Shown here: positions 6,797 to 13,221 of the stretch, piece by piece
Layout of the letters: each line of letters opens with the position of its first letter
How positions within the stretch are numbered: the stretch's first letter is position 1
Source of the DNA: Tatumella sp. JGM91
GTDB lineage: Bacteria > Pseudomonadota > Gammaproteobacteria > Enterobacterales > Enterobacteriaceae
NCBI RefSeq assembly: GCF_018257575.1
Contig: NZ_JAERJP010000005.1
Coordinates: forward strand, 1 to 64,000
DNA length: 64,000 nucleotides
Reading direction: 5' to 3'
Notes under the pieces: generated by a model
What the model was told of the DNA's origin: nothing
Database searches by the model: none
What the model saw: the letters and a program-made list of their open reading frames with translations, nothing else
Made by a program: the position numbers and the translations under genes

Positions 6797-7051
6797 ATGA
6801 CACCATACCGACAAAAGATACTCGACCTATTCGAGGACGGCCGCTGGTTAACCAACGGCGAAATAGTCGCAGCAACAGGGTTTCATGCCAGCAAAGTAAA
6901 CCAGGACCTCCGGTGGTTGATTGATAACGACAAAATTCAGTTCAAAACCGATCCTGCACGGGCGTGTGCCAATGTTTACCGGAAAAGCACAATGCCATCT
7001 GTTGGCCGTGTAAAACTGCTGGATAGTTACCTCAGGGGGTGTCATGGCTAG
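6797..7051 (+). CDS. Small winged-helix DNA-binding protein
   Basis: The 84-residue product begins with a helix-turn-helix-like segment (YRQKILDLFEDGRWLTNGEIVAATGFHASKVNQDLRWLIDNDKI), which fits a winged-helix fold used in small regulators. It starts nine bases after the DUF1367 stop and overlaps the following small gene by eight bases. Its target is unknown. Confidence 0.6.
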   Translation: MTPYRQKILDLFEDGRWLTNGEIVAATGFHASKVNQDLRWLIDNDKIQFKTDPARACANVYRKSTMPSVGRVKLLDSYLRGCHG

Positions 7052-7211
7052 CCCGACACTGAAAACTCTTAATAACCTGATATTCCGTCCCACGCCTCTC
7101 TCCCGTAATAAACCCAAACCAATCCCGTCAGCATCTGAGGTCACTACCTACGACCCCGGACACCTGCTGCGCAAAAGGAAATATGACTGCATGAGAACGA
7201 GGCGCATATGA
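7044..7211 (+). CDS. 55-residue basic phage protein
   Basis: ATG 7044 overlaps the end of the upstream gene, with a GGGGG ribosome site. The product is proline- and arginine/lysine-rich (FRPTPLSRNKPKPIPSAS, ending in CMRTRRI) and its stop overlaps the methyltransferase start (ATATGA). Tight coupling on both sides supports translation. Function unknown. Confidence 0.55.
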   Translation: MASPTLKTLNNLIFRPTPLSRNKPKPIPSASEVTTYDPGHLLRKRKYDCMRTRRI

Positions 7212-8395
7212 CAGCGTATTACAACGAGTTTGACCCCAAGGCCGCCGCATGGCTTCGGGAACTGATTAAACAAGGCCACATTGCTGACGGCGTGGTTGAT
7301 GAAAGGAGTATCACAAATGTTAGACCAGAAGACCTTGCCGGATTCACTCAATGTCACTTCTTCGCTGGAATTGGTGGATGGTCATATGCATTGCGTCTTG
7401 CAGGTATCCCCGACGACTACCCGTGCTGGACAGGATCGCCACCATGCCAGCCTTTCAGCGTTGCCGGCAGACATCTCGGGCAGCTCGATGAAAGACACCT
7501 TGCCCCGACATTCATGCGGCTCGTTGAGCAGTGCCAGCCTCCAATCCTCTTTGGCGAGCAGGTTGCGGCAGCGATTGGAAAACACTGGCTCGATGATTTA
7601 TTCACTGAGCTGGAAAGACAAGGCTACGCCTGCGGGGCGGCAGTATTGCCAGCGTGTAGCATCGGTGCCCCGCACAAAAGGGATCGAATTTTCTTTGGCT
7701 CCATTAAGGAACTGGCCAACGCCAACAGCGAACAATGGCACAGGGCTGGGGGTGTCAGGGCGCCAAGGAGGAATGAATCTTCAGACAGCGGTCTCTGTAA
7801 CAGCATGGCCAACCCCGACTGCGGCAGAGTCGTCGGGCGGGAGGGGGCCGAGAAAGGGGGTAACTGCAACAGGGAAACTACCCAACGGGAAAAAGGCCTC
7901 AATGGGTTGCTCAGAAGTCGCAAAGCTGACCTTAACCGGGTGGCCAACACCAACAACAATCGACAATTCACAGATTCGAGGGGAGGGCAAAACTATAGGA
8001 ACGAGCCGAGGAACAACTCTTGGCGGTGCTGCTCGACTAATAGACAAGCCTATCCGAATTATAGCGGTAACTGGTCATACCCTGATTGGCTCGGCGGCAG
8101 GGATGGATATTTTAGGCCAGTTGAACCCGGCACATTCCCGCTGGCTAATGGGATTTCCGCCAGAGTGGGACGCCTGCGCGGTTACGGCAATGCCATCGTC
8201 CCGCAAGTAGCGGCTGAGTTTATCGGGGCATTTCTCGACAGTCTGGCGGAGATGCCTTGCACGGCCTGTGGCTTCCCGGCCACTGATAACCAGCTCTGTG
8301 ATACCTGTGGTGAGCTTTACAGCGCAAAGAGCCCTAACTTTTACGACCTGGGAGGTGATGATGAAAACAATAATTCATCCGGGGAAGAGAATTAA
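7208..8395 (+). CDS. C5-cytosine DNA methyltransferase with C-terminal zinc-ribbon-like extension
   Basis: This enzyme methylates C5 of cytosine using SAM, probably protecting phage DNA from restriction. Motif I is FFAGIGG (51-57); motif IV is PPCQPF with catalytic Cys80; motif VI is present as EQV (117-119) rather than ENV; motif VIII is HKRDRIFF; motif X is GRLRGYGNAIVPQ (about 320-332). The target-recognition region between has repeats of the type ANANSEQ/MANPDCG/VANTNNN. After motif X comes an extra tail with CxxC pairs (PCTACGF, LCDTCGE), resembling a zinc ribbon. A 297-codon ORF is nested in the +1 frame. No cognate endonuclease is visible. Confidence 0.88.
   Translation: MTAYYNEFDPKAAAWLRELIKQGHIADGVVDERSITNVRPEDLAGFTQCHFFAGIGGWSYALRLAGIPDDYPCWTGSPPCQPFSVAGRHLGQLDERHLAPTFMRLVEQCQPPILFGEQVAAAIGKHWLDDLFTELERQGYACGAAVLPACSIGAPHKRDRIFFGSIKELANANSEQWHRAGGVRAPRRNESSDSGLCNSMANPDCGRVVGREGAEKGGNCNRETTQREKGLNGLLRSRKADLNRVANTNNNRQFTDSRGGQNYRNEPRNNSWRCCSTNRQAYPNYSGNWSYPDWLGGRDGYFRPVEPGTFPLANGISARVGRLRGYGNAIVPQVAAEFIGAFLDSLAEMPCTACGFPATDNQLCDTCGELYSAKSPNFYDLGGDDENNNSSGEEN
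7317..8210 (+). CDS. Long ORF nested in the methyltransferase gene (+1 frame), WPTPT-repeat family
   Basis: A 297-codon frame runs without a stop inside the methyltransferase gene. ATG 7317 has a strong AAAGGAG site eight bases upstream. The product matches a protein type I remember from many phages and mobile elements: LESRL/LASRLRQRL, YSLSWKDKATPAGR, three WPTPT units, and the tail QLNPAHSRWLMGFPPEWDACA. Its WPTPT units are encoded by the same bases as the ANANS/MANPD/VANTN units of the methyltransferase. It is either a true overlapping gene or a conserved shadow of the methyltransferase. Function unknown. Confidence 0.45.
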   Translation: MLDQKTLPDSLNVTSSLELVDGHMHCVLQVSPTTTRAGQDRHHASLSALPADISGSSMKDTLPRHSCGSLSSASLQSSLASRLRQRLENTGSMIYSLSWKDKATPAGRQYCQRVASVPRTKGIEFSLAPLRNWPTPTANNGTGLGVSGRQGGMNLQTAVSVTAWPTPTAAESSGGRGPRKGVTATGKLPNGKKASMGCSEVAKLTLTGWPTPTTIDNSQIRGEGKTIGTSRGTTLGGAARLIDKPIRIIAVTGHTLIGSAAGMDILGQLNPAHSRWLMGFPPEWDACAVTAMPSSRK

Positions 8396-8726
8396 TGATT
8401 TAACCGAAGCCAATTACCAGCTAAGAAGAGAATTGCTTATTGCCCGTCAGCACCTTTCGTCAGCCAACCATCGGTTAGACATGGCTCAGAAAGAGTTATC
8501 GGTCAGAAACTACGACATGTCGAGCATCCCACCGATACCAATGACAAAGCGGGTTCTAGGCTGGATAGCTGAGTTCGCTGTCCCCTGGGAAGCGCTTTAC
8601 TGCCCTGAGTGCAAAAGCTGGTTCTCGGAGCTGGATCACTTATTCCCTTACCACCAAGAATGCAGTGTCTGCAAATGCGATGAAAATGGAGGTGATGATG
8701 GTCAGGCAGAAAAAGCCGAAACCTAA
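8361..8726 (+). CDS. Phage protein with predicted zinc-binding cysteine cluster
   Basis: The 121-residue product has an N-terminal helical part and a C-terminal cluster CPECKSW...HLFPYHQECSVCKC that could bind zinc through two CxxC pairs. ATG 8361 lies five bases after GGAGG; the preceding ATG is too close. It overlaps the methyltransferase end and the ninG start, so it belongs to the same operon. I do not recognise the family. Confidence 0.6.
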   Translation: MKTIIHPGKRINDLTEANYQLRRELLIARQHLSSANHRLDMAQKELSVRNYDMSSIPPIPMTKRVLGWIAEFAVPWEALYCPECKSWFSELDHLFPYHQECSVCKCDENGGDDGQAEKAET

Positions 8727-9273
8727 AACATGCCGCCACTGTAAATCGAAATACTCTCCTCGCTCCACCACCCAGATAGTCTGCTCACCATCCTGCGCAA
8801 TCCAATACAGCAAGCACCAATCAGCGAAACAAGCTGAGCGGCAGGCTATTGCCGATCGGAAAGCGCACCGGGAACGTAAAGCAGACCTGAAGCCATTAAG
8901 CCACTGGATGAACATGACCCAGCGGGCGTTTAACGACTTCATAAGGGCGCGGGACGGGGAGGTTTGCATCAGTTGCGGCAGTCGGTCGGCAGTCAGTTAT
9001 CACGCCGGGCACTACCGGACTACGGCCAAGGCAAGTCAGCTTCGGTTCAACGAAGACAACTGTAATAGCCAATGCTCAGCCTGTAATACCCACCACTCCG
9101 GAAATATCGGTCCGTACCGTCTCAATCTGATAGCCAAAATCGGCACTGAGCGGGTCGAGGCGCTCGAAAACAACAACGAGCCACACCGATACACCAGGGA
9201 AGAACTGGAATTGCTCAGGGTGCGTTACAGGAAGAAAACCAGAGAGCTGATTAAACAGCGGGAGGATTCATGA
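8698..9273 (+). CDS. ninG: NinG (Rap) recombination endonuclease
   Basis: Lambda NinG/Rap is a structure-specific endonuclease acting on D-loops and Holliday junctions in Red-mediated recombination. The 191-residue product has an N-terminal zinc finger (CRHCKSKYSPRSTTQIVCSPSC, partly quoted as CRHC...CSPSC) and an HNH-like core with CISCGSR, AGHYRTTAKASQLRFNEDN, CSACNTHHSGN, matching lambda NinG closely. GGAGGTG precedes two adjacent ATGs (8695, 8698). It overlaps the next small gene by ATGA. Confidence 0.93.
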   Translation: MVRQKKPKPKTCRHCKSKYSPRSTTQIVCSPSCAIQYSKHQSAKQAERQAIADRKAHRERKADLKPLSHWMNMTQRAFNDFIRARDGEVCISCGSRSAVSYHAGHYRTTAKASQLRFNEDNCNSQCSACNTHHSGNIGPYRLNLIAKIGTERVEALENNNEPHRYTREELELLRVRYRKKTRELIKQREDS

Positions 9274-9392
9274 TCTGGCTAACCAAACTCCTCAGCCATT
9301 TCACCCCGATAGTTCCGGATGTAAAACCCGCTCACTGGCAATCATGGGATGCCACATCCCGGAGGAAGAATGAATCTCGAAAATACAGTTAA
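9270..9392 (+). CDS. 40-residue ORF between ninG and Q
   Basis: ATG 9270 overlaps the ninG stop (ATGA) and has GGAGG five bases upstream. It encodes a short amphipathic N-terminus (MIWLTKLLSHF) and a polar tail, and it runs 23 bases into Q. Coupling suggests it is translated, perhaps to deliver ribosomes to Q. No function can be assigned. Confidence 0.45.
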   Translation: MIWLTKLLSHFTPIVPDVKPAHWQSWDATSRRKNESRKYS

Positions 9393-10149
9393 GTTTCACA
9401 GCCCGAAATCCCCGCAATTCACCGACTCCCCACGGGCAACCGCATCAGAGGCATTAACCGGCACTGACGTTATGGGCGCATTTGGGATGGCACAGAGTCG
9501 CTCTCAACTCGGATTCACAGCTTTCAGCGGCAAAATGGATCTGAGTGAGAACGACAAGCGAAAGGCAATTCAGTTACTGACACAGCATGGATTAAAGCAC
9601 TGCGACAAGGTGGCAGCCTTACGCAAGCTTGAAACAAAGCTTAAGGGAAAAGTGGTGCAAACTCTCGCAACTTTCGCATACCAGGACTATTGCCGGTCGG
9701 CAGCCAGTGCAGTGATGTGTTCCTGTTGTAATGGAAATGGGGTAATCCGCAAAGTAGGAACCGTTGTAAAGCATCCTGGATGTGGCAAAAAAATACCGGC
9801 TCGACTGGCTGAAGAGGAAGCAGAAGTTACGTGCGAGAAATGTAACGGGCGAGGAGTCATATCGACATCCTGTGTTAAGTGCCGTGGTCGCGGCGTGGCG
9901 TTAAACAGAAAGGAAACTGAACGGCAGGGCGTTCCTGTAATGTCCTCATGCAAGCAATGTTCAGGTCGTGGATATGAACGTCTGCCGGCATCAATATGCT
10001 TTCGTGCCATCAGGCAATTTACTGATTCGCTATCACCAGATGTGTGGGATAAAGCGGTTAAACCTTTTTACGAGTCTTTGATAGCCCAACTTGAAAAAGA
10101 GGAATCAGCTGCGAATTACATTTTGTCGAAAGTTACGAGCAAAGTTTAA
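9370..10149 (+). CDS. Q: Late antiterminator Q
   Basis: Q loads onto RNA polymerase paused at pR' and lets it read through terminators into lysis and structural genes. The 259-residue product shares the lambda Q pattern: KFHSPKSPQFTDSPRATAS (5-23), GTDVMGAFGMAQSRS, and ATFAYQDYCRSAAS. It has an expanded zinc-binding middle with repeated CxxCxGxG-type units (CSCCNGNG, CEKCNGRG, CVKCRGRG, CKQCSGRG) like a DnaJ zinc finger; lambda Q has fewer. ATG 9370 follows GGAGGAAGA. pR' follows the gene. Confidence 0.92.
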   Translation: MNLENTVKFHSPKSPQFTDSPRATASEALTGTDVMGAFGMAQSRSQLGFTAFSGKMDLSENDKRKAIQLLTQHGLKHCDKVAALRKLETKLKGKVVQTLATFAYQDYCRSAASAVMCSCCNGNGVIRKVGTVVKHPGCGKKIPARLAEEEAEVTCEKCNGRGVISTSCVKCRGRGVALNRKETERQGVPVMSSCKQCSGRGYERLPASICFRAIRQFTDSLSPDVWDKAVKPFYESLIAQLEKEESAANYILSKVTSKV

Positions 10150-10168
10150 TTCCGGTATCGTTTGCTTC

Positions 10169-10197
10169 TTGCAAAATGCGGAAAACTAGAATATCAT
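10169..10197 (+). promoter_or_regulatory. Late promoter pR' candidate
   Basis: TTGCAA (10169-10174), 17 bases, TATCAT (10192-10197), just after Q. A transcript would begin near 10204 and meet a terminator 40-70 bases on, the same plan as lambda pR'-tR'. The promoter elements are moderate matches. Confidence 0.5.
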
Positions 10198-10243
10198 CGC
10201 TCTAATACTATAAATCCGTTGGTTATTAACGTGATTATCTGAC

Positions 10244-10273
10244 AAAAAGCCCCGCCTAACCGCGAGGCTTTTT
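10244..10273. terminator. Terminator tR'-like, bidirectional
   Basis: AAAAAGCC...GGCTTTTT stem with T-runs on both strands. Rightward it would stop pR' transcripts unless Q acts; leftward it serves the gene at 10293-10592. Confidence 0.75.
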
Positions 10274-10292
10274 GTTCTCGGTCAAAGGATTT

Positions 10293-10592
10293 TTAGTGAA
10301 GCACATTGCCCGTTTTGTATCCCATAAGTTCTAATTTTGAGCGCGCAATTTCAGCTGCCTCCATAGTACTGTTGACCGAAACCCAAATGTTGGATTCAGG
10401 AGATGGCTGATCCTCTACCCAGGAGATCGGTAAAACCTTTATAGGGTTAAATAATTGACGCGCGTTAGGTGCGCTCATTAACTTCTCATTCATCTCATTG
10501 CTCACAGTAAGGCATGCTTGCCGTAACTTCGCCATACTGATTTCACTGCTAGATGTGAAAACCCTAAATTTCTCATCTTGGCCATTTCTCAT
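10293..10592 (-). CDS. Unknown small protein opposed to the late operon
   Basis: The product is 99 residues from the ATG at 10592 (AAGGAA upstream); an upstream in-frame start would add 12. It is soluble, with a helical start and the segment NIWVSVNSTMEAAEIARSKLELMGYKTG, reminiscent of a small alpha/beta fold. It stands against the late operon between two terminators, so it is probably a moron. I do not recognise it. Confidence 0.55.
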   Translation of the reverse strand: MRNGQDEKFRVFTSSSEISMAKLRQACLTVSNEMNEKLMSAPNARQLFNPIKVLPISWVEDQPSPESNIWVSVNSTMEAAEIARSKLELMGYKTGNVLH

Positions 10593-10716
10593 GGATAAAT
10601 TCCTTAGTTGTTTTGTTTGGCAATTCAATTATACAGACCGAATGATTTATGGCTAATGAGGAATTTTTATGAATCGTTAAGTGCTACCAATTGGTAACTT
10701 TTTATGCGCAAAACAT

Positions 10717-10769
10717 AAAGGCATTTGCAGGGTGTTTTCGGACGCTTTAGAGACTGCAAGTGCCTTTTT
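10717..10769 (+). terminator. Long hairpin with T-run upstream of the holin
   Basis: AAAGGCATTTGCAG (10717-10730) pairs with CTGCAAGTGCCTTT (10754-10767) over 14 bases with one G-U, followed by more T residues. It is either a second late terminator bypassed by Q or the 3' end of a small RNA. A perfect palindrome TACCAATTGGTA sits upstream at 10685-10696. Confidence 0.65.
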
Positions 10770-10859
10770 CTTTTCTGCAATATTTTGCCGTTTGCCTGAC
10801 CTTACGGCTGAATCCCCCTACACACAGCACCGAGCTTTTCTCAAGCAAAGGTGGAACCC

Positions 10860-11111
10860 ATGAAGATAAATATCATGCCCGACAAAATTGCATCGGCAGC
10901 AAGCTATTGCGTGTCCGGCACACTTGTCTGCGGAGGTAGCGTGGCCCAATGGATCAATGACCTCGACTGGAACAAGATAGCCGTTATCAGCGGGATCATC
11001 GTAGGTGTCGCAACACTACTGGTGAATGCCTGGTACAAAAGCCAGACGCTGAAAGCCTATAAAGACTCGATTGCCCGGGGAATCCCCAGCGCACCGCCAG
11101 AAGGTGACTGA
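10860..11111 (+). CDS. Phage holin
   Basis: Holins make lesions in the inner membrane at a set time and trigger lysis. The 83-residue product has two hydrophobic stretches (ASYCVSGTLVCGG, about 13-25; IAVISGIIVGVATLLVNAWY, about 41-60) and a charged C-terminal tail, the layout of class II or HP1-like holins. ATG 10860 is chosen over the in-frame GTG/ATG upstream. It is followed after two bases by the endolysin. Confidence 0.8.
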   Translation: MKINIMPDKIASAASYCVSGTLVCGGSVAQWINDLDWNKIAVISGIIVGVATLLVNAWYKSQTLKAYKDSIARGIPSAPPEGD

Positions 11112-11113
11112 CC

Positions 11114-11599
11114 ATGGCCATATCACCTTCACTCCGAAAGAAGCTGATTACGGCCGCCGGTGGAGGTGTTATTGCCATTGCATCGGTTCTGGTTAGCAGC
11201 CAGGAGGGGATAGAGCATATCCCGTACCGGGATGGTGGCGGGGTCTGGACTGTCTGCAAAGGACACACCGGACCTGATGTCATTCCCGGACGCACCTACA
11301 CGGACGCTCAGTGCAATGCTTTCCTGTCTGCGGACATTGCTATCGCTAACCGGTCGGTCACCCGCCAGGTAAAAGTCCCGATGAATGAAATGCAGGAAGC
11401 CGCTCTGACCAGTTTCGTGTTTAACGTGGGGGCCGGTAATTTCTCCCGGTCATCGTTACTGCGTGAGCTCAACGCCGGTCATTATACCGAGGCCTGTAAC
11501 TCGCTCACCCGGTGGGTGTACATCGGCCGGACTAAATCCACTGGCTTAATGAACCGCCGGGAAATCGAGAAAGAAATCTGCCTGTGGGGTGCTCAATGA
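11114..11599 (+). CDS. SAR endolysin, lysozyme of glycoside hydrolase family 24
   Basis: This muramidase degrades peptidoglycan. Catalytic residues Glu31, Asp40 and Thr46 are spaced as in T4 lysozyme (11/20/26). The N-terminus carries a weakly hydrophobic segment rich in Gly/Ala (AAGGGVIAIASVLVS, 14-28), typical of a signal-anchor-release sequence as in P21 R, so export should be Sec-dependent and activation follows membrane depolarisation. It lies between the holin and Rz and overlaps Rz by ATGA. Confidence 0.92.
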   Translation: MAISPSLRKKLITAAGGGVIAIASVLVSSQEGIEHIPYRDGGGVWTVCKGHTGPDVIPGRTYTDAQCNAFLSADIAIANRSVTRQVKVPMNEMQEAALTSFVFNVGAGNFSRSSLLRELNAGHYTEACNSLTRWVYIGRTKSTGLMNRREIEKEICLWGAQ

Positions 11600-12072
11600 T
11601 TTGGCTACTCGCAAACTGGCGTTATGTGCTGATCACTTTACTGGCCGGAATCCTGCTCAGTGTTGTAATCCTGATGGATCACTATCGGCATTCAGCGGAT
11701 GAGTGGAAAGCAATGTCTCAGCAGCAATCATCTCTGGCAGATTCCCGGCTCAAAACTATCATCACGATGCAGGCGCAGCAGAAATCTGTCTCTGACATCG
11801 ACAACCAGTACCAGAAAACTATCAAGGCGAAAGACGATGAAATCAGTTCTCTGCGCAACAGCGTTGACTCTGGTGCTGTCCGGTTGCGCATCAAAGCAGT
11901 ATGTCCGGTCGGAGTGTCCAAAACCACCGGCACCGCCAGCCGCTCTAATGCAACCAGCGCCGAACTCAGTCCAGACGCTCGACAAGATTATTACACCCTC
12001 CGCAGCCAACTGAATCAGGCCGCTGCACAGATTAACGGCCTGCAGGCTTACATCAGGGAAATCATCAAATGA
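11596..12072 (+). CDS. Rz: Rz inner-membrane spanin
   Basis: i-spanin that joins with Rz1 to fuse inner and outer membranes in the last lysis step. The 158-residue product has one N-terminal transmembrane helix (WRYVLITLLAGILLSVVILM, about 7-26) and a long periplasmic coiled-coil region. ATG 11596 overlaps the endolysin stop. Rz1 is embedded in its +1 frame. Confidence 0.9.
   Translation: MIWLLANWRYVLITLLAGILLSVVILMDHYRHSADEWKAMSQQQSSLADSRLKTIITMQAQQKSVSDIDNQYQKTIKAKDDEISSLRNSVDSGAVRLRIKAVCPVGVSKTTGTASRSNATSAELSPDARQDYYTLRSQLNQAAAQINGLQAYIREIIK
11837..12013 (+). CDS. Rz1: Rz1 outer-membrane spanin lipoprotein, embedded in Rz
   Basis: The 58-residue precursor lies wholly inside Rz in another frame. 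It has a lipoprotein signal (ALTLVLSGCAS, lipid attachment at Cys17) and a mature part rich in proline (CPKPPAPPAALMQP), the signature of Rz1. Embedded o-spanins are the lambda arrangement. Confidence 0.88.
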   Translation: MKSVLCATALTLVLSGCASKQYVRSECPKPPAPPAALMQPAPNSVQTLDKIITPSAAN

Positions 12073-12347
12073 AATTCATCATCTGGCTAATCAGCCTTTT
12101 TAACCGAGAGAAAGAGAAAATGACCGAACCAGTAGCGAGCGCAACCGTAGCAGAACAGCCAGCAGTGGCAGATACCGTACAGCCAGCCACCACTGAACCA
12201 GCGTCAACTGATACTGGAATTGTGGAGAATGTAGAGCGTGACCTCGGCCAGTTCTACGACATCGTCAAAGAACTGACTGAGCGATTCGGCGCTGAATACA
12301 AAGAACTGGCTATCGACTTTGCTAAAGCTGTCAGCGTGAAGAAGTAA
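12069..12347 (+). CDS. Unknown lysis-adjacent protein with N-terminal hydrophobic segment
   Basis: The 92-residue product starts in an ATGA overlap with Rz. It has a hydrophobic N-terminus (FIIWLISLF), a long Thr/Ala/Pro-rich acidic linker and a C-terminal helix (DFAKAVSVKK). It could be membrane-tethered. Coupling to Rz suggests late expression. I do not recognise the family. Confidence 0.6.
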   Translation: MKFIIWLISLFNREKEKMTEPVASATVAEQPAVADTVQPATTEPASTDTGIVENVERDLGQFYDIVKELTERFGAEYKELAIDFAKAVSVKK

Positions 12348-12410
12348 TCAGAACAGAGGCCATTGCGGTGGCCTCGATTGTGATTACCCGACAAGTAATT
12401 TCACTCCCCA

Positions 12411-12437
12411 AGCCCACTTTAACCGGTGGGCTTTTTT
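12411..12437 (+). terminator. Rho-independent terminator
   Basis: AGCCCAC/GTGGGCT hairpin followed by a T-run, downstream of the lysis cassette. Confidence 0.75.
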
Positions 12438-12481
12438 ATTGGCGCAACGCAATGCGCTGTTTATCACACCGAATCCAAACC

Positions 12482-12568
12482 CTTTGAAATGAACCTTCGA
12501 GGAAGTCAGTTTGTGCTGGCGAGCCTTCGGTGGGCTGATTTCCATTGCGGCGAAGGTTCATCTCAAAG
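12482..12568 (+). ncRNA. C4-antisense-like inverted repeat before KilA-N
   Basis: CTTTGAAATGAACCTTCG (12482-12499) is complementary to CGAAGGTTCATCTCAAAG (12551-12568) with a single G-U. Between them is a second hairpin (GAGCC-TTCGG-TGGGCT region, 12520-12536). The right arm ends directly before the KilA-N ribosome site. In P1/P7 and related phages C4 RNA, cut from the same transcript, pairs near the ribosome site of the downstream ant operon. Layout and target type fit; processing is inferred. Confidence 0.5.
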
Positions 12569-12582
12569 TAAGGATGTACGCT

Positions 12583-13128
12583 ATGCAATACCCAACAGTA
12601 AAAGTGAATGGCATTTCAGTACGTGTAGATGAAGACGGGCGATATTGCCTGAATGATTTGCACGCCGCCGCCGTTAAAAATGGTGAGGCAACTGAATCTC
12701 AGAAGCCCGGTAAGTTCATTCGAAGTGCATCCGTCCAGCGTTTCATTCGCGCACTTGAAAGGCGGGGACAAAAACGTCCCCATGATAAAAGTCAAGTGGT
12801 TTTGATAGTTGAAGGTGGCGTTAACAAAGGGATTTGGGGCGTAGAGATGATTGCCGTGCGGTATGCAGCATGGATCAAGCCTGAGTTTGAGATTGACGTC
12901 TACAACACGTTCATTGAAAGCAGAACCAATGCACTGGACATACTTAACCAGCTTAACCGTCTGGATTATCTGATATCTGGTGAAACCAAAGAGATTAGCC
13001 AGTGTGCAAGAAAAATGGGGAAATGGGGATCAGGCGGAAGAAAGGCGTTGCTGAATGAGGCCCGTCAAAACCTCATCGACCAGATAGACCCTGACATGGT
13101 TGCTTTGATGGATAAGGCAGTTGTGTGA
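12583..13128 (+). CDS. KilA-N domain protein
   Basis: The 181-residue product begins with a KilA-N DNA-binding domain (VNGISVRVDEDGRYCLNDLHAAAVKNG, then AWIKPEFEIDVYNTFIES) and ends with a helical C-terminal domain. Such proteins include P1 Ant and act as antirepressors or DNA-binding effectors. I use ATG 12583, seven bases after AAGGATG; ATG 12574 is possible. The upstream inverted repeat and downstream hairpins frame it as its own transcription unit. Confidence 0.85.
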   Translation: MQYPTVKVNGISVRVDEDGRYCLNDLHAAAVKNGEATESQKPGKFIRSASVQRFIRALERRGQKRPHDKSQVVLIVEGGVNKGIWGVEMIAVRYAAWIKPEFEIDVYNTFIESRTNALDILNQLNRLDYLISGETKEISQCARKMGKWGSGGRKALLNEARQNLIDQIDPDMVALMDKAVV

Positions 13129-13178
13129 CCCGCGAAAAGTTGCGGGTTAAACCGAGAGCCACTTTCACAACGGCTCTC
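13128..13178 (+). terminator. Tandem hairpins after KilA-N
   Basis: ACCCGC/GCGGGT (13128-13147) overlaps the stop codon and GAGAGCC/GGCTCTC (13154-13178) follows. Neither has a clear T-run, so they may be weak terminators or 3'-end protecting structures. Confidence 0.4.
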
Positions 13179-13221
13179 TGCATCACAAGACGAGCTTTAG
13201 AGTATTCCCCGTAATGATTGC

